NCBI GenBank assembly: GCA_964034945.1
Contig: OZ035960.1
Coordinates: 25,221,487 to 25,285,486 of the forward strand
Direction of reading: 5' to 3'
DNA length: 64,000 bases
Source: Chrysopilus asiliformis
Lineage: Eukaryota > Arthropoda > Insecta > Diptera > Rhagionidae
Shown: positions 45,383 to 55,607 of the stretch, piece by piece
Numbering within the stretch: the stretch's first letter is position 1
Layout of the letters: the number at the start of each line of letters is the position of its first letter
Made by a program: the position numbers and the translations under genes
Notes under the pieces: generated by a model
Told to the model about the DNA's origin: nothing
Database searches by the model: none
The model's input: the letters and a program-made list of their open reading frames with translations, nothing else

Positions 45383-46235
45383 TATTCTATTTATTCCTGT
45401 TTAAATCCTGTGAGCTGCTTTCACTACTAGTTTCTAGCTATTCGCGAGTGATAGACGCCTACAATTTTTTTAATAAATAAAATACCATGGAGAAATATGA
45501 TGAAAAAATCAATAGATTGTCAAACTACTATGAAAAGAAAATATTGATCGGCTTTTCAAAGGTTCCTTTATCTTACTTACCTAAATTTTGCAGCTCTTGA
45601 AATATAGTCGGTATTTTCGCTAGTAATAAGAAAGCAAGCAAAACGAAAGCCTTTTGTGGTTAAATAAGTAGAAAAAACCCCGAATACGAATGTAAAAAAG
45701 GAAAAATTCCTGACGGCGATGTAAAACTGTCAAATGGATGATCCAAAATGGAAATGGATGAACCAAAATGGAAATGGTGAATATTTTTCAAAATGAATTC
45801 TTATTGACTGTTATCCGGGAAAAACTCTAATTACCAGCGAAATTTTTCGTTCGGTTCTCTTCCGCCGGATCGCTAGCGGCGTACTTTCTAAAAAATTAAG
45901 CGAAAGCGTTGAAAGTTGGCTTTAAAAAGAAGCAGAATTTGCTATTATGCGCTTACTTTGTTCGGTGGTTCTTTAACTTTCAAGATATTATTTTTTCTTT
46001 TCAAAATATTTTTTCAAAAAAATTTAAATCGCTAAAAGTTTATGGACTAAAATTTTGTGACGTCATCTGACGTTTGTTTTCCAGTGGAAATTAGTCGTTT
46101 TTGTCAAAAAAAAAAAAACAAATTTCGTTGCATCCCAGTAAATTATTTTATCTTTTAATGCAGTGATTATCGGAATTATAAATTAATTGCGTACTCTTCT
46201 GATTGCCGAGAGAGCAGGAAGAAGCTGAAAGTGCG
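45383..46235. promoter_or_regulatory. Divergent upstream region, loqs / SZRD1
   Basis: The two start codons are 853 bp apart and transcribed away from each other. Both promoters should be here. No core motif could be assigned; poly-A/T runs occur near 46107-46120. Confidence 0.4.
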
Positions 46236-47841
46236 ATGTCCAAAGGAGATAGTGTATTTGACAACTGGGAGGAAATAGACGAATTGGGGGTGAGTCTCGT
46301 CACATTGAGAAGGGAAATTTGCAAAACCATTTTTCGACTAAGAAAATTAATTTCGTTTTATTGTGGATAAGCCTTGCAAATCCTATCTCGAAAGCTATTT
46401 TTGAATAAACAATTCGTAAGAATTTTCGAGTGCCGCGATTTCTGATGAATTCTTTGTGATTTGGGCTGACACACAAAATCAACCACTAACCTCAAAACGT
46501 GCACATTTTTACTTTAAAAGGTATAGCTTTTTGTTATTCGTGAGATTTCGGGTTCCTCTACTTGAATAAGGTTTAAAGAGGGTTTAAAAATATCCATGGG
46601 AGATTGATTCAAGCCCAATCAAAAACCAGACCGTATTTTTTTATTAGTTGCCAGTTTGCGTTACAGAAAGTGCTTTCATTATTGTCTCTAACTTGTTTCG
46701 CAAGGGTCAGTCTCGTTTATCAATGTTAGTGTCTGATTAAATTAAAGTGAAATATTTGGGGTCAAAGTTTTCGAGCGCCCGCTTAAAATAAGATGCTTTT
46801 ACTTGGCTTTTCCATCACTTTGCTTGAAATTGTTTATAGCAGTTATTAGAGCCCCATCCCTTCCTATTACTAGCAAGAATCGAATAAAAATCGGTGTAGT
46901 AGCTCAGGAAACGAAACAGGTGTTAGTTTGTAACAGGGAGAAAAATCCTTGGAAAGAAGACGAATTCATAGGCGAAAATCCGATTAAAATCCCTTCAGCG
47001 GTTCAAAAGATTTCTACACATCTAATATATGTATAAAAAATAGTAAAAATACTACTCAAATTTGTTATTTTTTCCAAAAAGAAGTTTCCGAAACAACAAG
47101 GATGAACTTTAAAAGCAGTGTTGCACTTTGAATAGCTATCAACTCATAGAAAAATCTTAGAGCCAAATCATTTCGTAATTCTTAAATAAATAACAACCGC
47201 AAAACTGCTGAGTACTTATTGATTTCCATTTGTTTTTAGTTAACTACTCAATTGGATAAACTGAAGAAGGAAATGAACCCCAGTTCGGCCACAACAATGC
47301 ACTCACAAAACGGTAGCGTACCCTTTATGTTAATGATGAACCATGACGATGGATACGACGGACAAACCTATACGAAAGCATCAAAGCCAGCTGTGAAGAT
47401 CCTACGTAGACCAACTCAACAAACTTCCGATGGCAAAATGAACGATTTACGTCCAAAACAGCCGATAAAAACATTACAGCAAAGGGAACAAGAATACGCT
47501 GAGGCAAGACTGAGGATTCTGGGATCCGCGAAAAACCCAGAAGATGACTTAGAGTAAATAAATTTATGATGATTAATTAACAAAATTATAATTTTATTTG
47601 GGGTTTTAGTTCTACGTTGCCTAAATTAGCATTGAAATCATCCTCCGATATTGTTTCAACTGAAAACTGCACAAGTCGAAACAATACTGATTGTATAACC
47701 AATAACCCAGGTGATCCGAGCAGTTCTTCGGCGTGTTATCTAAACGGTCAAAATAATGTAGGTAGTGATAATGGTGGCAACAACATTCTCCGGTTACCGA
47801 GAGGTCCTGATGGCACAAACGGATTCAATGTTCGACGGTGA
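46236..47841 (+). CDS. SZRD1: SUZ-domain RNA-binding protein
   Basis: Exons 46236-46289, 47240-47553 and 47610-47841 give 199 residues. The N-terminus MSKGDSVFDNWEEIDELG matches the SZRD1 start. A SUZ domain follows (KILRRPTQQ, then QREQEYAEARLRILGSA), and the C-terminal SUZ-C motif reads ILRLPRGPDGTNGF. SUZ domains bind RNA; the cellular role of SZRD1 is poorly defined. Intron 1 is 950 bp. The second donor (GA then GTAAATAA at 47554) overlaps a TAA in frame, so if intron 2 is retained the protein ends right there and loses the SUZ-C tail. Confidence 0.88.
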
Positions 47842-50800
47842 TCTACAAAATTCATCCAATGTGTTTTTAAGAAATTTTCAAAAAAAAAGTCTCTTTTGTC
47901 ATGAAACAAAACTCAAACCATAACAAGTATAAAAAATTTGCTATAAAAAATTTCATTCGTTTATGTAGAATTTCGTTTTTTGGTAAACAAAAACTAATAG
48001 AAAATGGAAATAACAAGAAAATTCTTTTTAACACTAACGAAAACTGTCTTTCCATTGACCATAAGTAAAACAAAAACTTATGTATGTAAATGAATAGAAG
48101 AAAAAAATAAACTAAGACGAAACAGGTTAACAAACGACATAATATTTTGTAAAATCTAGTATTTATTTTATTCTCTATATTGCTAATTGAAGAAATACAT
48201 CAATTTATAGCGTATAAAAAATATTATTTTAAGTAGTATAATAGTATGAGTTGTTTGGCGATTTAATTGGATAAGTATTTTGGAGCTTTTAATTAATAAC
48301 TTCAATGGTCATATCAATTAAAAATATATTGGAAATCAGATAACTATACATTAATTTAAAAAAAATAATTGTCAATATAGGTATTCAATTTTTTCTAATT
48401 CTTTTTTGCAAACAAAATATTTTACAATAAATGGAATGAACAGTTAAATCTCGATAAATAAAATCATGTTTAGAATTTAGTTCTACGTCAAATTATATAT
48501 TTTTAATGTATAATCATAATGAATCATTATTTTGATTTAAAATGTAGCTAATTGTAATTTATTTTTAAGACAAAAATATTCTAATAATTATTGCGTTTAA
48601 ATTTTCTTGAAGTTTGTTAATGGAGTCTTTTTGGTCGTTTTTTGCCGTTTTCTTTAAAACTAATTTCGCACCTGAGGCACACCACTAACTCAAAATGTTG
48701 TTTTTAGGTATGTTAGGATTTTTTCTGTAATCTGTATTAATAGACAAATACTTTCACACAGTAGAGTCGCGGTAATGTGAACACTTATTATGTGAAATTT
48801 TCTCATTCCAAGCTCTGTAACAAATTTTGACTGGAAAATTTGCAGGAACGTTCTGAAACAGTTATGCAAAAATATTCTGTTGAAAAAATCCGGGAAGAAA
48901 TGTTCGTTTTCATATGTACCACCACCCCATTAAAAGAAAAATAGAAATGGAAGCTGTCAGTAAAAAAATCAAACAAAAATTATCTCATGATAAAACGCAT
49001 TTATATTTTTTTTAACTATATTAATGTGAACCAACCTGTGATATGTGTTGACGTTACCTCTGTATAGTTAAAACGTTTTTTTTTTAGATTTTGCAGAATG
49101 AATTCAAAATTTCTTTTCAAAATGTTCGGTTCTATTTTATTAATATTTTTATAAAATATTATATGCCCTACTTATTATGAAAAAAATATATTTTTTTTTC
49201 AATTACGCAACAAGTTCAAGAATTGATTACCTGGCATATTCTGCATTTGTAAATTAATTAAATTATTTTTAAGATATATTTTGCGGATTTTTTTACTAGG
49301 CAATTTTCCAACCTCCAGTGCCGCTTTTACTTTGATTGCTGCATTTCCAGATGATATTTCAAGTCGAGGATAACTAGGGTACCTCAATGACGCACTTTAG
49401 TTCTTCCTCTACTAGGAGTATGGCCACGTGAAAGTGACATCTATATTCGTGATTTCAAAGCTAGAGTTTTTCGGAATAAAAGTTTAAACAGCGGATGGCT
49501 TTGACATTTCAATGTTTGTTTACCTTTAAGGCAGCATTCCATGGGTACTTGGTTTTTTTTGCCGACAAACAATATCTCTTTTTCGTTATTATTTGACATA
49601 TTAATTAATAACACAATTGTTTATAAAGCAATAGATATTAAAAATAATACAGCAGAGCTCCAAATTAGGGATGAAAAAATGTCGTTGGATGTTTGACATA
49701 TTTGCGAATTGTGGTTCACCAGACAATCTGAAACAACAACAAACCAAAATGAGTCTTAAATATATGAGGCTACAGCCGGAACATGGTTTAGCGGCTGCAG
49801 CCTCATATGATTGAGCCGTTAAGTGAAAATATGAGAAAGTTTAAAAATTCTGGTAATTTAAAAGTGAAATTTCGTTTTTTTACGATATGTTTCATTGGAT
49901 TTCGAGTTGGAACTTTTGCATAAATACGTATTTGAATATGGTTGTTGTTTCGGCTGTATGCACACATTTCCCGAAAATATGTGTAAAGCGACAACCCGAT
50001 TGGTTCATTGGTTCCTGAGAAAAAATTTAAAATAATCTTGCAAACATGGCACCCACTCTGCTAACACAATGACCTTCGAAGATCATTTATCTTACTACAC
50101 CTGAAGATATCTTTCCTTCAAAAGACCTTCAAAAAGTGCAATAATAAAAAATTGGATTTTTTGGCTCGTCACAATAAAATACTACCTTAAACAAATTTTT
50201 GCGCGCTCCAGTTGCTAACCGCAGTTTTCGGAGAAACTCCGAAAACTTTCACTTTCTTTTCAATTTTTTAAGTATTTATACTAACATTTAAAATATCGTT
50301 GTTCAGAGCTTTTACACATTTTTTAATGCTCTATCATTTAAAATAAATTTGAAACCAACCAAAGGTCTAGAAAAAAAGCGTGCATTTTCTTCTAAAATGT
50401 AAGATTTCGGAAGAAAAGCACGACCAAAAAGCTCGGCCGCCTGTCCATACTCCTAGTAGAGGAGGAACTAAAGTGCGTCATTGAGGTACCCTAAGGATAA
50501 CTGACTGCGTCCTAAATAAAAAAAATGAGTCGTTTTATCGCTTTTTTTCAAAACTCGCTTTTTTCAATAAATGACTAGTTCACTTACATCTTCGAATTCG
50601 GATGAATAGTCCACTTCGAAAGCACCTGGCCACTCTCCTTATATGTAGGCTCTCTAGTGTACACTATCGAGGGGTTTATAGGGCATCATTGTACTTTGAA
50701 ATTTTCGACAGTGAATCGATTCAAAATCCTTAGAGTGGGTAACACTAATTTCATCCGTCAGTCGAGAAATTGGGTATTTGGTGGTAGACATTTTTGCTGG

Positions 50801-50848
50801 TATTTTACGTGTTTCAAACCTCAGTTGCATCAAATTAATCCAAAAGAA
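47842..50848. other. AT-rich intergenic region with one hAT insertion
   Basis: This is the 3' UTR and downstream DNA of SZRD1, then a 1,118-bp hAT-type element (49375-50492) that ends about 356 bp before the ATP synthase g start codon. No other gene was recognised. Confidence 0.5.
49375..50492. mobile_element. Non-autonomous hAT element with 49-bp inverted repeats
   Basis: Both ends read TAGGGTACCTCAATGACGCA inward and pair over about 49 bp (49375-49423, 50444-50492) with one difference. AGGATAAC is directly repeated on both sides (49367-49374, 50493-50500): an 8-bp target duplication, as in hAT. The inside has no long ORF. A small palindrome (ATATGAGGCTACAGCC with its complement, about 49759-49808) lies in the middle. 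Confidence 0.9.
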
Positions 50849-51247
50849 ATGGCAGGAATTTCAGCCAAAAGTTCTCAATTAGTCGCAAGTAAGTAGAGTT
50901 AGAAGTCTCCACTTACCAGTTCGAAGTACTTATCTAACCTCAAATCCCATTATGTAATTTCGTACACAATTCGATTACATTTTTCAGCTCTCCTTGCCCA
51001 GGCGAGACCAAAATTCGATGTTTTCCTGCGGTACGCAAAGGTCGAACTAACACCACCCACTCCTGGCGACATTCCAGCTATCCGCGATGGAATAGGCCGC
51101 ATTATCCGAGGGGCGAAGACTGGAGCTTGGAAGCAACTAACTGTTCGGGATGCCTGGCTGAATACCCTCGTTACCGCGGAAGTCCTCTTCTGGTTCTACG
51201 TTGGAGAATGCATTGGAAAACGTCACATTGTTGGCTACAAAGTCTAA
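50849..51247 (+). CDS. ATPsynG: ATP synthase subunit g, mitochondrial
   Basis: Exons 50849-50888 and 50988-51247 give 99 residues, the normal length. Subunit g is a small membrane part of the F1Fo ATP synthase that supports dimer formation in the inner membrane. Visible: ARPKFDVFLRYAKVELTPPT, then GDIPAIRDGIGRIIRGAKTG, then a single membrane helix (VTAEVLFWFYVGECIGKR) with the family GxxxG-like spacing, ending HIVGYKV. The first ATG is used. A likely poly(A) signal AATAAA is at 51377-51382. A hAT insertion ends 356 bp upstream. Confidence 0.93.
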
Positions 51248-52991
51248 AATTGGGCAGCAATTCATTAAAATATGTAACTATTTTTCTAGACACTTGTTCC
51301 GCAACTGTTTTAACTAAAAACTTTCCCATAGGGTCCGAAATAATTTAATGTAGTCACACGGAGTCGATTTTGAAAAAATAAATTCCATCGATATTTCAAA
51401 AATTCATTCAAGTGTTTTTTTTTAATTTACAATATTCTTTATTCATACATAAAGCAAAAGGCAAATTGCTTTATACAAAGGTATATATAAAAATACTAAT
51501 CTCTAATTACATTATTACATATACAAAAAAATGTTATAATTTTTAAAAGATATTAGCTGATGATAGCAAGGAGAAAAATGTAAAATTCCAAGATTTTTAA
51601 ATTCAATTACGTTATTAATAAGTTATTTGCCGCTATGTTCAAAATTAATACTGGTATCTTTCTTAAAAGCCATAATATTGGAAAATTCCCGAGTCTCTAA
51701 CGACAAAAAGTTCCATAATTTGACCGATCTAACAAAAAAAATTGGTCATAACTTTATGTGGGTGTTTTGATATTGCAATATGCTGACGAGTTGATCTTAT
51801 ATAATTTCTGTTACAATTAGATAAATAAGTCTGGCGGATTTAATGATTTTATATAGGAATAAGGTTCACATTAAAAAATTCTAGAAGACTACAACCAAGA
51901 AGTTCAAGTACGAACTGAGAGGTATGGTCGGCCCATCTGAACCCGAACTGTTCGTATTTGGGAGCCTATCATGGAATACGATCGGGATTTGTCGGTTGTT
52001 GTTAGTAGAAAACACTAACCACAACACACAAGTTCCAATCGTTACGATTACCTCTCGGTTAGACATAAATTTCGCTATTTTTATGCCCTGCCATTAAAAT
52101 GACGCCCGTAGATAGAATTTTTCTGCACATTTTTGTCCAATACATTAGAAATGTTCTAGGCAGGACACGAAAGGAAGAGAAATTTGTATACGTCGCCTAA
52201 TTACAGAGTTTTCCACAATTTTTTGTTTCACCTTATAACTAGAGTCTGAGTTGACCGATTGTCATGAATTTCAAATTGATAACGTTCTTATTTTTTTTTA
52301 AAATCCGACCATCCGTTAACGTGCCTGGGATCAAAAATACCTCAGTACACAGAAGGTTAAATAAAACTCGGGGTACAGCACAAAACATGTACTGAACATT
52401 CAGCTTAAAAAATGTTCCATCCTAATGGAAGAAATTTTATCAGGTGCAAATGCTCAATCCGTATCACAATTCTTTGGAACGTGAAGCACAAATTTCTTAA
52501 CTGATGGTCATTTCCTTTTCCTTTCTGAATTAAAATTTTGCACCATAACGAAAATTTTGGGTAATTTACAAATACTAATCATAAGTATCCCAAATTTATA
52601 AAAAAGGGGAGAACGGTCGACGGTAGGTTCCCACTGGTTTTAAAGCGCTCAAAAGCTGGCACTAATTCATAAAATCAAACGTGTGCTACACTCTCCTTAT
52701 TCTTTTTTGCGTAAATATATTAACGTCCGCATATTAAATCGCGCCCTTTGTTTTCCTATATCGCATTAGTAAGGCCCAGTAATTCTGTTTCCACTGTTTT
52801 GTCATTTTTCAGAAAAAAAAGGTATGGAACTTTCAATAATGGGTATGTATTACAAACGTTTGTTTAACCTAGTGATACCAACTATACTGGATTCGAGGTC
52901 CAGATCCAAGATAAAATCCCAAACTGGATTTTTCATAAATTCATTTTTCCGGATATTTATTTTGTGCGATCCCTTTCAATTAAAGTCACTA
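51248..52991. other. Intergenic region downstream of ATP synthase g
   Basis: AT-rich, without a supported gene. A half-copy of the palindromic family lies at 51960-52069. The remainder looks like unique or strongly diverged sequence. Confidence 0.45.
51960..52069 (+). repeat. Half-copy of palindromic element family
   Basis: GGGAGCCTATCATGGAATAC starts the copy, matching 6988 and 22737. The core GTTGTTGTTAGTAGAAAACA followed by CTAACCACAAC forms a short hairpin. The right arm is degraded after about 52060. Confidence 0.55.
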
Positions 52992-54511
52992 TGAGGGGGT
53001 CAGAATGATAGTGAAGTAAGTCACTTTTTTGAAAAAATCGACTTAACTACTTTTTCCCGTAATTAATGTTTGTCTCTATCCAATGAAACAGTAAACTCAA
53101 TTCTAGCTTCATTTGGAATCGCTAAAATAGTAGCACGAATATTGATAGTAAACGCTATTGACAATATGTTCAGAATGACAATGAAGTAAGTCTGACTTAC
53201 TTCACTTTCATTCCAATTGTTATCATTTGTAGGGAAAGGAGACATTGCGATGGGAAGGGTATCGATCTATAGACACCATTTTTTCATTGGTTTGGTGGTC
53301 GAGCAATAGGGGAGGGGTGGGGGGAGGTATTAGTTTATCGCGTACTTGGCCATTTGCATTAAAAATGTCTCGCGGTGAAGATGTAAGTCCCGTTTATCAC
53401 AGTGACGATGATATGGAATACAATACCACGAAGGAGATTTTAACCTGTAAGTGCACTGAGATTGAGCACTTTAAGGATTGGTTTTGTGCTTTATTTCATT
53501 AGAGTTGGCGAACATTGATTTCTGTTAATTTATTTTTGTAATATCGCAGACGGTTCCATATCGCAGACGGAAAATGCAGATGAACATCTTCGAGCAGAAG
53601 AAAATTCTGGACAACGGTCCGAAATTCCTGATACTGAATCAGTAACTAGAACCAGGAAACGCTTAAGATGGCCAAGTACTTGGAAATAAGAAACAGCGAA
53701 GAGGATGCGAAATTTAGGTAGTACTTATGTAAATAGAATAGGATCCACCGTAGAAGAAAAAAAAATTATAACCACAGACTGTGGGTGTAGATTAAAGTGT
53801 TTTGTAAAAGGAAGAAGAATACTGATAACCATCCCGTAAACTGGTTAAAAATACAGTGGCTCAGGTACGACAAGACCAAGCCTTTCACCATCCAGTACAA
53901 AGGAAAATCTTCAACCAGGCTTGGAATTTTTGCAACTGAATGTCAAATCCTCAAAGCCAGGACGCCCAATACAACTAAAAAATGTAGTACAGCATAATCT
54001 TTTAGAGGTGCGAGACCTGTGAATAATCTAAAAAATATCACGACCACATGCGGCACTATCGAGGCAGGACCCCTATTTGACGAAGAGTGATAACGGGCGG
54101 CACAAACTGAAATTGAATTTCTGCATTTTTTTTTTTTCCTCAATTTTTTATATTTCTGACTTTATTTCTGCTTTAAAATTTCAATAATAAAGCTTTATTT
54201 CCATTTGGTTTAACTATTTGATTTTCCCTCGAAATGATATCGAAGTAAGTCAATAGAGATTTGCGTATTCACAAAAAAGGTTTAGAATGATAGTGGTGTA
54301 AGTGAGTTAATGCCCTTAAAACTTCACAATTATTAAAAAATTGTTTGTTCGCTTAACATAAATTGGTAATAACTACATTTTTACTAATAATTCGGTGTGG
54401 TAAATAGAGCTGGGTAACACTATGAGTTTTTTACATACATATTCGCAAAACCTTTGATTACTCAAAACTAGTTAAACTTGACTTACTTCACTGTCATTCT
54501 AACCCCCTCAT
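52992..54511. mobile_element. 1.5-kb DNA transposon remnant with repeated terminal motif
   Basis: Terminal inverted repeats read TGAGGGGGTCAGAATGATAG at the left and the complement of TGAGGGGGTTAGAATGACAG at the right, followed on both by TGAAGTAAGTCA. TA flanks both ends (52990-52991, 54512-54513). The AGAATGAtAgTGAAGTAAGTC motif recurs inside at about 53169 (direct), 53191-53212 (inverted), 54235 and 54289. Between them is a broken coding region (separate entry). Superfamily not assigned. Confidence 0.75.
53367..54000 (+). pseudogene. Degenerate transposase-like gene with Cys cluster
   Basis: A start at 53367 gives MSRGEDVSPVYHSDDDMEYN; a likely intron (about 53447-53549) follows. Next, from about 53650, comes RTRKRLRWPSTWK, a stop, ETAKRMRNLGSTYVNRIGST and TTDCGCRLKCF. 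Further on is NWLKIQWLRYDKTKPFTIQY. The order 'RKR.R....W', 'Y....G', 'C.C..KC' and 'WLK..W.R..K..PF' is one I associate with a family of uncharacterised, probably transposon-derived, insect proteins. At least two stops and a frame change break it, and the catalytic middle appears deleted. Confidence 0.5.
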
Positions 54512-54579
54512 ATAATACTAGAGTATGCCATCATGAAACATATGTCCGTTGAAATTTTTTGGTCATTATCACAGATTTA

Positions 54580-54707
54580 CAGGTCGATTATCTTAGACGC
54601 GTCACTTTTCGTGACTCGAAATTGCCTGTTGTTGTTGGTACAAAACAACAAATTCAATAGGCAAAATTCGAGTCACGAAAAGTGACGCGTCTAAGATAAT
54701 CGACCTG
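54580..54707. mobile_element. 128-bp palindromic MITE with TTA duplication
   Basis: The arms start CAGGTCGATTATCTTAGACG and are perfectly inverted over about 41 bp each side; the loop contains GTTGTTGTTGGTACAAAACA. TTA directly flanks both ends (54577-54579 and 54708-54710). A 3-bp TTA duplication is usual for PIF/Harbinger elements, so that class is possible. No coding capacity. Confidence 0.75.
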
Positions 54708-54711
54708 TTAA

Positions 54712-55607
54712 TCGAAAAATTTAAGTGCAATTTTCAAGCATCAAAGGCTTAAAGAATAAATTTGTTAAAAAAAGTTTTAAAACTGTTGATTTCAATTTTT
54801 GCGCAAACAAGCACATAGAGAGAATATCTTATGCGAACAGCACGTGACTTTCTTATACAAAATCTACGTTTGTGCACAATTTATACTATAACCATAAAAA
54901 TATTAGCTTATATAAAAATATGAATTTTTATTTTACAAAAACTGAAATATCTCGATAACAGTAAAATATATCCATTTACGATAAGTCTTAATTTCTTTCT
55001 ATTTTTCGAAAAACCTTTAGTTTGCAAACAATTTGCAAAAGTACGATTTTTTACATTTGAATGAAAATGCCTCAATAACGGTAAAAGATAGCGGATAACA
55101 GAACAAGGCAAAATTATGGCATAGTATTATTCTCTTCAGTTTTTCTCATAAAAACTCGTTATTTTTCGAGATAATCGCAAAAAACTGACTTTCACGTATT
55201 TTATGGACAGTCAATGCTATGGCACACACACCTACGTGTATCGCGGGGAAGCTTCGTTATATGAGTCAATAAACGATGTGACCAGTAACTACCGTATATC
55301 GTCCCGTACTATTTGTTGGGCTACGGTCTGGTTGTCACTTGACAGCCGATAATTCTTCCGCAGCGCCTTAGCCTAAAATGGAAACTTAAAACAATTTATC
55401 GTATAATTTTTAATGTTTATTTCAACAGCAAAGTGGTTGTTATACTTAAATGAAAAAAAAGGCTTGTTCATGTCGAAATTAATAAAAAAAAACAATTAAA
55501 CATTAATAGATTAACAAAATTTATATTCCGATTGAAAAGAAATAAAAACATTTATGAATTCCATGAAAATATAGAAAAAAAATAGATATGAATTTTAAAG
55601 AAATCTC
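54712..55607. other. Downstream flank of the Piwi-type gene
   Basis: AT-rich sequence with a second copy of the short repeat seen at 44992. It also has two loosely similar blocks (about 54945-55000 and 55065-55110), both with CTCGATAACAGTAAAATA-like words. It should include the 3' UTR of the minus-strand gene ending at 55608. No gene is seen. Confidence 0.45.

Noticed and set aside
47867..48133. Minus-strand hydrophobic frame resembling a membrane protein
   Set aside because: Hydrophobicity follows from AT-rich codons in the SZRD1 3' region; no family or splice support.
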